From positions 81,373-145,372 of the forward strand of contig JAWLAN010000013.1 in assembly GCA_041395385.1 (NCBI GenBank): a DNA stretch of 64,000 nucleotides. Direction: 5' to 3'. A program made the position numbers and the translations under genes. The notes beneath the pieces are model-generated. The model ran no database searches. It was not told the DNA's origin and saw nothing but the letters and a program-made list of their open reading frames with translations. Each line of letters begins with the position of its first letter. Positions within the stretch are counted from its first letter, which is position 1. The DNA is from JAJVHZ01 sp041395385 (GTDB lineage Bacteria > Pseudomonadota > Gammaproteobacteria > JAJPIJ01). Positions 43,207 through 51,433 of the stretch are shown in pieces.

Positions 43207-43605
43207 GTGAGGAACTGGATCTTTCTGCGGATCGGGGCCTGGTCGGCGCTGCTCGCCGTCGTCGCCGGCGCCTTCGGCGCGCACGCCCTGGGGTCCCGTG
43301 TCGAGGCGAATGCGATGGAGACATTTCGCACCGCGGCCCTGTACCACTTTCTGCACGCGCTCGCGCTGCTCGGCATCGGCGCGTGGCCGGTTCCGCCAGT
43401 CATCCAGGTCTCGGTGCAACGCTCGGCGTGGCTGCTGGCCGTGGGCACGCTGCTGTTCAGCGGCAGCCTGTACCTGCTCGTGCTGACCGGCGCGCGGTGG
43501 TGGGGGATGCTGACTCCGGTCGGCGGGTTGTTGCTGTGCGCGGGCTGGGCATGGCTCGGCATGGCGACCGGCAGGCTGCGGGGCCGGGGCCCATCGAGCC
43601 CCTAA
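43207..43605 (+). CDS. DUF423 membrane protein
   Basis: A protein of 132 residues with four helices; the family pattern GAWSALLAVVAGAFGAHAL ... METFRTAALYHFLHALALL ... SGSLYLLVLTG is complete. It begins at GTG 43207. Relatives (YgdD-like) are small inner-membrane proteins of unknown role. Read divergently from the esterase-like gene. Confidence 0.9.
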   Translation: MRNWIFLRIGAWSALLAVVAGAFGAHALGSRVEANAMETFRTAALYHFLHALALLGIGAWPVPPVIQVSVQRSAWLLAVGTLLFSGSLYLLVLTGARWWGMLTPVGGLLLCAGWAWLGMATGRLRGRGPSSP

Positions 43606-43739
43606 GCCTTTGTGTTGAAACTGGTTTTCATCCGCCAAATACGGCATGATTGCGCCCGGCGAAAGAGAACTGAGAACGCCGGCGGATTTGCCCGGTCGAA
43701 TTTTTGATTAACTGCATCGGGGCCCGACGAGGAACCAGC

Positions 43740-44789
43740 ATGACCATTAGCAGGACGGAGAACTTTGCAATTGCGAATCGAAGTACGCCCATGCAACGCG
43801 GACTGAGCGCGGTGGTGATGTTGTTCGCCTGCCTCTCCGTTGCCGCCGAGACGTTCGTGCTGCCCGCCAACGGCGACAACGTCATCGGCGCCCTCAACAT
43901 GGCCACCGTGCCGCCGAACGCGCGCGCCGTGGACGTTGCGATGGCCTACGACCAGGGTTATCAGGAACTGAAGATTGCGAACCCGGGCGTGGACATGATC
44001 GCCCACAACACGTTCGCGGAAGTGGTGGTGCCGAGCCAGTACGTGCTGCCCGACAGTCCCCGCGAAGGGATCGTCATCAACGTGCCCGAGATGCGTCTGT
44101 ACTACTACCCGAAGCGGCCGGAGGGTCAGCCGCAGGTGGTCGTCACGCATCCCGTCAGCATCGGTCGCGAGGACTGGACGACCCCGCACGGTGTCACCAA
44201 GGTCGTCAAGAAGATCGAAAACCCGACCTGGGTGCCTCCGGCGTCCATCCGCGCAGAGCACCTGCGCGACTGGGGAGAGGTCCTGCCGGCGGTGGTCCCC
44301 CCCGGCCCGAACAATCCGATGGGTCTGTTCAAGCTGCAGCTCGGCCTCCCGAAGTATTACATCCATGGCACCGACGTGGCCAAGGTCGAGGGCATCGGGA
44401 TGCGGGTGACGCACGGGTGCATCCGCATGTATCCCAAGGACATCGAGTCATTGTTCCATCAGGTCGAAGTGGGCACGCCGGTGCGCATCATCAATCAGCC
44501 CATCAAGCTCGGCCGGCTCAATGGCGCGTTGTACCTGGAGGCACATCCTCATCTCGAGGAGGATCCGACGGTCGCGCACGATCAGTACGACAACGTGGTC
44601 AACCAACTCATCAAGGTGATCGGCGAATCCGGATCGGAGGTGGACTGGAATCAGGTGCGCAGCGCTCTCGGCATGCGCAACGGAATTCCGGTCGGCATAG
44701 GCCAGTGGTTTTATCAGCCGGCGGGTCAGCGCACCGCGGATGTTGCCGGTGAACAGAATCAGGGCACGGGGGTCGGACAGGTCTGGTGA
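43740..44789 (+). CDS. ErfK/YbiS-type L,D-transpeptidase
   Basis: A 349-residue exported enzyme starting at ATG 43740 behind GAGGAA. An N-terminal signal (QRGLSAVVMLFACLSVAAE) precedes an NVIGALN ... IANPGVD LysM-like region and the YkuD catalytic domain (VINVPEMRLYYYP, YYIHGTDVAKVEGIGMRVTHGCIRM), with the catalytic Cys in HGCIRM near residue 227. These enzymes form 3-3 crosslinks or attach Braun lipoprotein to peptidoglycan. Facing it 124 bases away is an Lpp-type lipoprotein ending in lysine, the expected substrate, so an Lpp ligase function is likely. Confidence 0.93.
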   Translation: MTISRTENFAIANRSTPMQRGLSAVVMLFACLSVAAETFVLPANGDNVIGALNMATVPPNARAVDVAMAYDQGYQELKIANPGVDMIAHNTFAEVVVPSQYVLPDSPREGIVINVPEMRLYYYPKRPEGQPQVVVTHPVSIGREDWTTPHGVTKVVKKIENPTWVPPASIRAEHLRDWGEVLPAVVPPGPNNPMGLFKLQLGLPKYYIHGTDVAKVEGIGMRVTHGCIRMYPKDIESLFHQVEVGTPVRIINQPIKLGRLNGALYLEAHPHLEEDPTVAHDQYDNVVNQLIKVIGESGSEVDWNQVRSALGMRNGIPVGIGQWFYQPAGQRTADVAGEQNQGTGVGQVW

Positions 44790-44835
44790 GCCGGCGTCCG
44801 CCGGCGGGATATCCGATTGCGGGCGGCATGCGCCG

Positions 44836-44871
44836 AAAAAAAATCCCCGGTGATCACGGGATCACCGGGGA
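44836..44871 (-). terminator. Rho-independent terminator of the Lpp-type gene
   Basis: A perfect 12-bp stem (44844-44855 with 44860-44871, loop ACGG) is followed on the minus strand by eight T (44843-44836). It ends the lipoprotein transcript; on the plus strand no T-run follows, so it is directional though the hairpin may slow the facing transcript. Confidence 0.93.
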
Positions 44872-44912
44872 CTCATCTACAGATTAAGTAACTGCTTTCG
44901 TCTCAGGCGCAA

Positions 44913-45200
44913 TTACTTGCGCATGATGCGGTTCCACAGCTGATCGATCTTGTCGCTGTTGGCCTTGCAGCAGGCGTTGGCTTCGTCCGCCGCACGCTTG
45001 GCCTCGTCAGCCGACGCCTGAGCCGCGCTGGCTGCGGAAGCAGCAGCGTCAGCAGCAGACTTGGCCGCACGTGCCTCGCTCAGGGCGGTGTCGGCCGTCG
45101 ACTTCACGGCCTCGAACTCTTCCCGGGTGATCTGCTGGCAGCCGGCTGCCATCGCGAGGATCATGGCCAGTGCGGAAACTTTAACGAACTTCATCTGCAT
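44913..45200 (-). CDS. lpp: Braun-type (Lpp/OprI-like) alanine-zipper lipoprotein
   Basis: A 95-residue lipoprotein precursor. The lipobox is AMAAGC with Cys near residue 21. The mature part is an Ala-rich heptad helix (AVKSTADTALSEARAAKSAADAAASAASAAQ) that should form a trimeric coiled coil, ending RIMRK; a C-terminal Lys is the residue joined to peptidoglycan in E. coli Lpp. CCKAN contains two cysteines, unusual for Lpp. AGGAG precedes ATG 45200, and a GAAA-loop hairpin lies in the leader (45240-45255). Strong terminator downstream. Likely an abundant outer-membrane anchor. Confidence 0.85.
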   Translation of the reverse strand: MQMKFVKVSALAMILAMAAGCQQITREEFEAVKSTADTALSEARAAKSAADAAASAASAAQASADEAKRAADEANACCKANSDKIDQLWNRIMRK

Positions 45201-45239
45201 GATGTTATCTCCTGTTTTTCACTTATCACGAAGGGCCCC

Positions 45240-45255
45240 AAGGTCTTTCGACCTT
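45240..45255 (-). promoter_or_regulatory. leader hairpin with GAAA tetraloop upstream of lpp-type gene
   Basis: On the minus strand AAGGTC-GAAA-GACCTT forms a 6-bp stem capped by a GNRA loop about 40 bases before the start codon. Such 5' stems can stabilise abundant messages; the role here is inference. Confidence 0.4.
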
Positions 45256-45280
45256 TAGGCGATAATGATGAACCATTTTT

Positions 45281-45940
45281 TCAGAAATCGCAATTTCCCC
45301 TTGTCGCGCGTAGCGATTTGTGCAAATCGGGGGCAAGATTGTTCAGGATCGCGACGAGGTTGACGAGCATCGTCGCCGTCGCTCCCCAAATCAGATCATT
45401 ACCATATTGGATGCTGTCGAAAACGCGAGCTTGATCGCGATCAGGCATGGGCCGCACCTGGTAATTTTGACGATCGAGAACGTACGCCAGGGGGACCTCG
45501 AATACCGAGGCCACTTCGGTCTGCTGCAACACCAGCCGGAAACCCTCCTCGATCACGCCGACGACGGGCACGACGCTGAATCCCGTGCGGGTGTCGAGCG
45601 CAGGCAGTGCACCGGCGAGGTGCACGTGGCGCCGGGCGATCCCGGTCTCTTCCTCCAGCTCGCGCAGGGCGGCCTGCGCGTAGGTTGCGTCCCGGGCGCT
45701 GACGGTGCCGCCCGGGAAGCAGATCTGGCCGGCATGATGGGTCAGGGTCGGTGCACGGCGGGTGAACAGCACGGCGTTCCCGTCGCACCGGCTCACGATC
45801 GGTATGAGCACCGCGGCCGGGCGCAATGTCGGCGTGGGGCTCGACGGCGCGCACTCCGGCGCAGCACGAAGGCAGGCGCGCAGGGCGGTGGCCAGATCGA
45901 CCGCAGGCAGCGCTCCGCGTTCGGAGAGGTTCAGGGCCAC
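45281..45940 (-). CDS. Nudix hydrolase, CoA pyrophosphatase-like
   Basis: A 219-residue protein. The CoA-specific extension THHAGQICFPGGTV directly precedes the Nudix box (GGTVSARDATYAQAALRELEEETG), with the catalytic REXXEE glutamates intact, as in NudL-type enzymes that cleave CoA to 4'-phosphopantetheine and 3',5'-ADP. The family then continues with VVPVVGVIEEGFRL and the ending FDSIQYGNDLIWGATATML. Its first codons overlap the preceding gene by ten bases. Confidence 0.9.
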   Translation of the reverse strand: MALNLSERGALPAVDLATALRACLRAAPECAPSSPTPTLRPAAVLIPIVSRCDGNAVLFTRRAPTLTHHAGQICFPGGTVSARDATYAQAALRELEEETGIARRHVHLAGALPALDTRTGFSVVPVVGVIEEGFRLVLQQTEVASVFEVPLAYVLDRQNYQVRPMPDRDQARVFDSIQYGNDLIWGATATMLVNLVAILNNLAPDLHKSLRATRGNCDF

Positions 45941-46308
45941 CGGGCGTCGTTTGCGGGGCTGGCCTTCTGTCGCTTCTCGTGCATTTCATCGACGAGAGCG
46001 TGCATCGCGTCGGCGAAGCTCATCGTCTGGCTGTCGGCGCAGTGCGCATCCAGCCATGCGATGACCGCGTTCGTATCCATGTCCGGAACGATGTTGTAGG
46101 TCTCCGGCATGAAGGCGTTGTACGCCGTGATGTAGCCGGTCACATAGCCCTTGTAGTGCTCGAAGTTGTCGGCGGCACGAGCCTGGTTGTAGCTGTAGCA
46201 GGAGTTCTGGCCCAATCCCCAGATGACGTAGTGATCCTCGATGTCGGCCGCCTTCGAGATCGATGCCGGCATGAGCAGGGTCAGGGCAAGCAGGAAGTTC
46301 ACGCGCAC
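45931..46308 (-). CDS. small periplasmic protein, Rap1a/HdeA-like
   Basis: A 125-residue protein with a signal peptide (MRVNFLLALTLLMPASISKA) and a helical domain containing two cysteines (QNSCYSY and DAHCADS) that could form a disulfide. The motif YKGYVTGYITAYNAF and the SFADAMHALVDEM ending resemble small periplasmic proteins in the Rap1a/HdeA-like group, but I cannot assign one family with certainty. It overlaps the Nudix gene by ten bases on the same strand. Confidence 0.65.
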   Translation of the reverse strand: MRVNFLLALTLLMPASISKAADIEDHYVIWGLGQNSCYSYNQARAADNFEHYKGYVTGYITAYNAFMPETYNIVPDMDTNAVIAWLDAHCADSQTMSFADAMHALVDEMHEKRQKASPANDARWP

Positions 46309-46369
46309 GGGTTTGCCTCCTCGGTGTTCGTTGGTTTCGAATTTTCAGATTGTCGCCGCGGCGGCGAGT

Positions 46370-47584
46370 TCAGCCGCCCTCGTGGAGCGCGCTCCGAATC
46401 CCGTTGGCCAGCCGCTTGACACCGGCGATGGCGGAGTCGGGGTCCAGGGCGCCGTATGACACGCGTATCGTGCAGCCCTCGTCGATGCCGAAGGCCGTCC
46501 CCGGCAATACCGCCACGCGGTGCTCGCGGATGAGCCGCTGAGTGAGCGCCAGCGGATCCATCTCCGTGTCGAGCCGCACGAGCAGGTAGAAGGCGCCGGT
46601 CGACGAGGAGAGCCGGCAGCCATCCCCGAGCGCCGAGAGCTCCTGCATCACCACCTCGCGAACGCCGCCCAGCCTGCGGCGCATATCCTCCCGGTAGCCA
46701 GTGCCGGTCTCGATGACGGCGGCTGCGGCCTCCTGCGCGAGCAGGTTCGCGCAGATGAGGTTGGTGTCCTGCGCCTTCAATACCGCGCCATACAGGTGCT
46801 CGGGCAACACCATGTACCCGATGCGCCAGGCCGCGAAGCCGAAACTCTTCGACAGCGAATAGATGGAAATGGTATGCCGCGCGCCGTCCGGCAGCGCAGC
46901 GGGGGAGAAATGCGTGCTGCCGGCGTAGGTGAAATGCTCGTAGGCCTCGTCGCTGACGTGATAAATGCCCATCTCCCGGCACAGCGCATTCACGGCGCTC
47001 AATTGCTCCCGCGAATACACCATGCCGGTGGGATTGTTCGGCGAGACGGTGACGACGGCGCGCGTGTGGGGCGTGATCGCCCCGCGCAGGGCCTGCAGAT
47101 CGAGGTTGAGATCCGAGGCGGTCGGCACCGCCACCGGCCGGGCGCCGACCATGCGTATCGCCATCTCGTGGTTGAAATAGTACGGCAAGGGCAGCACGAT
47201 CTCGTCGCCTGCATCGCAGATCGCGAACATGGCATTCAGAAAGGCCATGTTGCCGCCGGCCGTGACGACGATGCGACCGCCGTCGGCGTCGACGTCCATG
47301 CCGTTCTCGCGCTTCAGCTTGGCTGCGATCGCGGCGCGCAGACTAAAGGTGCCCTGCACAGCGCCGTACTTGTGATGACCATGCCGCAGGTAGTGCTCCG
47401 CCGCTCGCATCGCCTCCGGCGGGGGCGGGTAGAAGACCACGCCCTGCGCGAGCGAAAGCGTGCCCGGGTGCTCGTGGATCCACCTTCCCACCGTTGGAAT
47501 GATGGGGGCCTGCACCGCGCGCATGCGCTCGCTCTGTCGCCAGCGGCTGTGTGAGAGAGGCGCCATCGGAGGAACGTGACTCAA
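46370..47584 (-). CDS. class I/II PLP-dependent aminotransferase
   Basis: A 404-residue fold-type I aminotransferase. The substrate-side arginine region and PLP contacts are normal: LSLAQGVVFYPPPPEA, VVTAGGNMAFLNAMFAI, PNNPTGMVYS, ISDEAYE-type VSDEAYEHFTY, and the Schiff-base lysine in SLSKSFGFAAWRIGY near residue 237. It resembles aspartate/aromatic-type aminotransferases, but the exact amino acid is not determined. It follows the greB-like gene by 28 bases on the same strand. Confidence 0.9.
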   Translation of the reverse strand: MSHVPPMAPLSHSRWRQSERMRAVQAPIIPTVGRWIHEHPGTLSLAQGVVFYPPPPEAMRAAEHYLRHGHHKYGAVQGTFSLRAAIAAKLKRENGMDVDADGGRIVVTAGGNMAFLNAMFAICDAGDEIVLPLPYYFNHEMAIRMVGARPVAVPTASDLNLDLQALRGAITPHTRAVVTVSPNNPTGMVYSREQLSAVNALCREMGIYHVSDEAYEHFTYAGSTHFSPAALPDGARHTISIYSLSKSFGFAAWRIGYMVLPEHLYGAVLKAQDTNLICANLLAQEAAAAVIETGTGYREDMRRRLGGVREVVMQELSALGDGCRLSSSTGAFYLLVRLDTEMDPLALTQRLIREHRVAVLPGTAFGIDEGCTIRVSYGALDPDSAIAGVKRLANGIRSALHEGG

Positions 47585-47612
47585 ATTCTCGGAGGCTCGC
47601 GAGTCCCGAGGG

Positions 47613-48119
47613 TTAGCTGAGATCGGGATAGCTGATGCCGGTAATCTCCAGCTCCACGTTCCCCGCGGGTCTTTCCCAGGTGACGACGTCGCCCACGCGA
47701 CGCCCGATGAGCGAGCGCGCGAGCGGCGACACCCAGCTGATCAGTCCGGTGGGCGCGCAGGCCTCCTGTTCGCCGACGATCACGACGTGGTGCCGATGGC
47801 CGTCTTCATCGAGGAGATCGACGGCGGCTCCGAAGCGGATCTCGTCGTGGGATGCCGGCGGGGCGACCACGATCGCGTTCTGCACGCACTGCTCGAGGTA
47901 GCGCTCGTCGCGCTCGACGCGCTTCAACTCGGCCATGACGGTCATGTCCTCGCCCCTGGCCCGCAGGCCGCGCTGCTGTTCGCGCAGTTCGTGCAGATCC
48001 TGCTGCAGCTTGCGCAGGCCGCGGGGCGTGACGTAGAGCGGATGTTCGCTCAGCGGCCGCTCCGGCAGATCGGTGTCCGCGGCGTCGCCGTCGGGTTCCT
48101 TGACGAAGGCCCGGCTCAC
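47613..48119 (-). CDS. greB: transcript cleavage/elongation factor GreB
   Basis: A protein of 168 residues beginning MSRAFVKEPDGD, the GreB-type N-terminus. The coiled-coil hairpin (LRKLQQDLHELREQQRGLRARGEDMTVMAELKRVERDERYLEQCV) with acidic tip residues and the FKBP-like C-terminal domain (EIRFGAAVDLLDEDGHRHHVVIVGEQEA ... ISWVSPLARSLIGRRVGDVV) are complete. Gre factors stimulate RNA cleavage by backtracked RNA polymerase through its secondary channel. Confidence 0.93.
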   Translation of the reverse strand: MSRAFVKEPDGDAADTDLPERPLSEHPLYVTPRGLRKLQQDLHELREQQRGLRARGEDMTVMAELKRVERDERYLEQCVQNAIVVAPPASHDEIRFGAAVDLLDEDGHRHHVVIVGEQEACAPTGLISWVSPLARSLIGRRVGDVVTWERPAGNVELEITGISYPDLS

Positions 48120-48301
48120 GGCCGCACCCGCGGACGGGTTGAAGTGATGGACGCGTGCATGGGGGGATTGTAACCGGAATGCGGGGCGTTTCCCGCGCGG
48201 GATGCGACGGCCCGTCGCTCGCGGCCGTCGCCGCCAACCGGACCCGCCGCAGGCGCCGGCCGGGCGCGGGGCGATGCGAGCGCGCGTACCTCGGAGTGAC
48301 G

Positions 48302-48874
48302 CTACTGGAAACTCAGCAGACGGCTCTTCTGCTTGAACTGCGATTTCAGGAATTCCATCTGGTCGACGAGGATCCTGCGATTGCTCAGCGCCAGGAACTC
48401 GGCCCAGTTGGGCACGTAGGGAATCGCCAGCAGGCTCACGCCCGCCTCCTCCGGCAGGCGGTTACCCTTGCGCGCGTTGCACGACTTGCACGCGGCCACC
48501 ACGTTGGACCAGCAATCCCGGCCGCCACGTGACAGCGGGATGACGTGGTCGCGGGTGAGCTGGCTGTCGTGGAACTCATCGCCGCAGTACATGCAAAGGG
48601 CGCCGTCACGCAGGAAAAGCTCGCGATTGTTCAGTGGCGGTATGCCCCGGCGCTGGTAACCATGACGGTCGGAACGCTTAACGGCGATGATCGAATTGAC
48701 CGTCACCAGCGACGGGGCGCCCGTTCGCCGCGAGATACCGCCGTGAAAGGTGAACACGCTCTCCCCGGCGGTCCAGGCGATCATCTCCCGGCTGTACAGG
48801 CACACCGCATCCTCCCAGGGTATCCAGGTGATGGGAGTGCCCGATATGTCGAGTCTCAGGATGAGTGGCGACAT
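48302..48874 (-). CDS. HNH endonuclease family protein
   Basis: A 190-residue protein. The HNH core is CMYCGDEFHDSQLTRDHVIPLSRGGRDCWSNVVAACKSCNARKGNR (about residues 95-140): two Cys pairs coordinating zinc and the DHV ... N motif of the beta-beta-alpha metal site. The N-terminal part (RLDISGTPITWIPWEDAVCLYSREMIAWT) is found in the chromosomal HNH group distributed widely in bacteria. No methylase or phage genes lie nearby, so a restriction role is not indicated. Function unknown. Confidence 0.92.
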   Translation of the reverse strand: MSPLILRLDISGTPITWIPWEDAVCLYSREMIAWTAGESVFTFHGGISRRTGAPSLVTVNSIIAVKRSDRHGYQRRGIPPLNNRELFLRDGALCMYCGDEFHDSQLTRDHVIPLSRGGRDCWSNVVAACKSCNARKGNRLPEEAGVSLLAIPYVPNWAEFLALSNRRILVDQMEFLKSQFKQKSRLLSFQ

Positions 48875-48997
48875 GACGCTCTCAGGAGGACTTTGCCCAG
48901 TTTCGACCGATAATCCCGCATGCCGTTCATTCTACATGCGAATTAGCGGTTAAGATCAACCGGCGCGCGCCGTCGTGGCGGCGGGCGGCGCGCGCGG

Positions 48998-49801
48998 ATG
49001 AACGGGACCCTGCCAATGACGAGCATCGAGCGACTGTTGGAGATCATGGACCGGCTGCGGGATCCCGAATCCGGCTGCCCGTGGGATCGCGGGCAGAGCT
49101 TCGCGACCATCGTGCCGCACACGCTGGAGGAGGCGTACGAGGTCGCCGACGTCATCGAGAGCGGGCGCTACGACGCGCTGGCCGGCGAGCTCGGTGATCT
49201 GCTGTTCCAGATCGTGTTCTACGCGCGGATGGCCAAGGAGCGCGGCTGGTTCGATTTCGAATCGGTGGTCGAGGCGATATGCGAAAAGCTCGTGGCCCGG
49301 CACCCGCACGTGTTCGCCGGCGCGCCCGTCGGCGACGCCGGAGAACAGACGCAGCAGTGGGAGGCGATCAAGGCGCGCGAGCGCCGCGCCGGGAACGCGG
49401 CCGCCGGCACGCTGGACGGCATCGCCCTCAGCCTGCCGGCCGTCAGCCGCGCGGCCAAGCTGCAGCGGCGGGCCGCGCAGGTCGGCTTCGACTGGCCGGA
49501 GGCGGGGCCGGTGTTCGACAAGGTCCTGGAGGAGCTGGGCGAGGTGCGCGACAGCCTCGCGCAGGGGACGGAGCGCCGTGCGGCCGAGGTCGGCGACCTG
49601 CTGTTCGCCTGCGTCAACCTCGCCCGGCACCTGGACGTCGACCCGGAACAGGCACTGCGCGGGGCGAACGCCCGGTTCGAGCGGCGTTTCGTTCACATCG
49701 AGAGGAGTCTTGCCGGGCAGGGCAAGGCGATTGCGGAGGCGACCGCCGCGGAGATGGAGGCGCTCTGGGAGGAGGCGAAGCGCGGCGACGGCGGTCACTG
49801 A
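48998..49801 (+). CDS. mazG: nucleoside triphosphate pyrophosphohydrolase
   Basis: A 267-residue two-domain enzyme. Both MazG modules keep their ExxE12-28ExxD metal motifs: HTLEEAYEVADVIESGRYDALAGELGDLLFQIVF near residue 45 and KVLEELGEVRDSLAQG ... AAEVGDLLFACVN near 180. MazG hydrolyses all canonical NTPs and reduces ppGpp signalling in E. coli. ATG 48998 is the longest start; ATG 49016 (MTSIERLLEIM) matches the usual family start better, so six residues may be extra. Confidence 0.94.
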   Translation: MNGTLPMTSIERLLEIMDRLRDPESGCPWDRGQSFATIVPHTLEEAYEVADVIESGRYDALAGELGDLLFQIVFYARMAKERGWFDFESVVEAICEKLVARHPHVFAGAPVGDAGEQTQQWEAIKARERRAGNAAAGTLDGIALSLPAVSRAAKLQRRAAQVGFDWPEAGPVFDKVLEELGEVRDSLAQGTERRAAEVGDLLFACVNLARHLDVDPEQALRGANARFERRFVHIERSLAGQGKAIAEATAAEMEALWEEAKRGDGGH

Positions 49802-49817
49802 GCCCGGCGCCGGCGAC

Positions 49818-50132
49818 TCAGGGCCGGTAGCGCTCTATCTGCTGGATCCGTCCCCGATGGTCGAAGGTGATCTCGGTCACCCAGCCCCGCTTTCCATACG
49901 CCGGCAGGTAGGCCCAGCGCTTGCGGATCGGAAGGAAATAGTAGTCCGAGTACACGGTTTCGTAGTCGTAGGGACCCAGTCGATACAGCACCTCGGCCTC
50001 GGTCATGCCCTCCTCGAGCATGATGTAGTCGCGCATGTCGACCTCGCCGGCCACGGCAGACGCCGCGCTCCAGAGGGCGCCGACCAGCGCCAATGGCGCC
50101 CAGAACAGCAGCGACCGGCATCTTGGGTTCAT
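49818..50132 (-). CDS. small exported protein, BamE/SmpA-like fold suspected
   Basis: A 104-residue protein with a signal peptide (FWAPLALVGALWSAASAVAG) and a short domain whose LEEGMTEAEVLYRLGPYDYE motif resembles the repeated 'GMTxxEVxxxLG' element of the BamE/SmpA and DUF2845 families. No lipobox cysteine follows the signal, so it should be periplasmic. Convergent with mazG, 16 bases apart. Confidence 0.7.
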   Translation of the reverse strand: MNPRCRSLLFWAPLALVGALWSAASAVAGEVDMRDYIMLEEGMTEAEVLYRLGPYDYETVYSDYYFLPIRKRWAYLPAYGKRGWVTEITFDHRGRIQQIERYRP

Positions 50133-50458
50133 CGATATGTACCTCGAGCGGCCTTGAATGGGGGCGTGGGCGGCGGTCCGATCAGATTACGCCACATATG
50201 GTCCGACGCCGCGGCTGAACGGAGGCTTACGGAAAAATCAGGGCGCCCGAGGCGCCCTGCAAGACCCAAGGGAGGAGTGCAACAGTCACTAGACTGATGT
50301 TACACGGCCCTGGACCTGCATCGGCTGTGCCAGGTGGGACAAGCGGGGCCGAAACAAGCAGTTACACGCGGCCCACGGGACGAAACCCGGCGGGTGTCAA
50401 GATCCCGGCAGCAGGCGTTGTGGCACCGCAAGCGGCGCCGGGGCGCGCATGCGCATCC
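50133..50458. other. 326-bp intergenic region between folE2 stop and small exported protein gene
   Basis: No coding frame is supported. It contains a clear minus-strand terminator (50233-50259), a small perfect hairpin CAGTC-ACTA-GACTG, and two similar stretches, GTTACACGGCCC and GTTACACGCGGCCC, about 60 bases apart. The 200 bases between folE2 and the terminator are long for a 3' end and may hold a small RNA. Confidence 0.5.
50233..50259 (-). terminator. Rho-independent terminator downstream of folE2
   Basis: CAGGGCGCC / GGCGCCCTG (50239-50259, loop CGA) forms a 9-bp GC stem followed on the minus strand by ATTTTTCC. It lies about 200 bases past the folE2 stop. Confidence 0.85.
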
Positions 50459-51298
50459 CTAGTTTTGACGCGCCGCCCGGCCTGGGTACGGCTCGGCATC
50501 CTTGTCGCGCGTGATCATCGCGTAGGCGGAATGGTTGTGGATGGATTCGAAGTTCTCGGACTCCACCACGTAGGCGGCGATGCGATCGTCGCCGTTGAGG
50601 TGCACGGCGACGTCGCGCACGATGTCCTCGACGAACTTCGGATTGTCGTAGGCGCGCTCGGTCACGTACTTCTCGTCCGGGCGCTTGAGCAGCCCGTACA
50701 GCTCGCACGAGGCGATCTTCTCGACCATGTCGATGAGCTCCTCGATCCAGAGAAACTCGCGGATCCGCACGCAGACGGTCACGTGCGAGCGCTGGTTGTG
50801 CGCGCCGTAGTCGGAGATGCTCTTCGAGCACGGACACAGGGAGGTGATCGGCACCAGGACCTTCACCCAGATCTCCGAGCGGCCGCTCTTGACCTCGCCC
50901 ACGAAGGTCACGTCGTAATCCATCAGGCTCTTCACCCGCGAGACCGGCGCGGCCTTCTGGACGAAATACGGAAAGGTCATCTCGACGTGGCTGTCGCGGG
51001 CATCCAGGCGGCCGGCCGTCTCGTTGACCATGCGCATGAAGCTCTCCACCGAGATCTCGTACTCGTGCTCATTGAGGATCTCCACGAAGCGCGACATGTG
51101 CGTGCCCTTGAAGTTGTGGGGCAGGCCGACATACATGTTGAACTTGGCGACGGTGTGCTGCTCCCGCCCGGATCGGTCGCGTACGACGACCGGATGACGG
51201 ATGTCCTTGATGCCGACGCGATCGATGGATATGCGGCGCAGGTCCTCGGTGGACTGCGTGTCGGGGATGGTCCCGGCGATGCCGACGGGCTTGTTCAT
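50459..51298 (-). CDS. folE2: GTP cyclohydrolase FolE2 (type IB)
   Basis: A 279-residue enzyme converting GTP to 7,8-dihydroneopterin triphosphate for folate and, in some bacteria, queuosine synthesis. GTP-cyclohydrolase IB features are RVGIKDIRHPV, GTHMSRFVEIL, the metal-site TSLCPCSKSISDYGAHNQRS, and the C-terminal ESIHNHSAYAMI. AGAGGAG lies ten bases before ATG 51298. In some bacteria FolE2 replaces zinc-dependent FolE under zinc shortage; I see no obvious Zur operator upstream. Downstream of ispA on the same strand. Confidence 0.95.
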   Translation of the reverse strand: MNKPVGIAGTIPDTQSTEDLRRISIDRVGIKDIRHPVVVRDRSGREQHTVAKFNMYVGLPHNFKGTHMSRFVEILNEHEYEISVESFMRMVNETAGRLDARDSHVEMTFPYFVQKAAPVSRVKSLMDYDVTFVGEVKSGRSEIWVKVLVPITSLCPCSKSISDYGAHNQRSHVTVCVRIREFLWIEELIDMVEKIASCELYGLLKRPDEKYVTERAYDNPKFVEDIVRDVAVHLNGDDRIAAYVVESENFESIHNHSAYAMITRDKDAEPYPGRAARQN

Positions 51299-51433
51299 CA
51301 GGCTTGCTCCTCTCCGCGGGATGCCCGCTGACGCAGGCGGATATCCAAGTGCTCAGATGGGCGCGCGGGGCACGAAGTTCAACGGTATTTCCTGCTTTGA
51401 CCGGATTCTAGAGGAGTTTGCGCATCGCGGCCA

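Noticed and set aside
51299..51433. Zur box upstream of folE2
   Set aside because: Looked for because FolE2 is often zinc-regulated; no AT-rich palindrome of the Zur type is visible.
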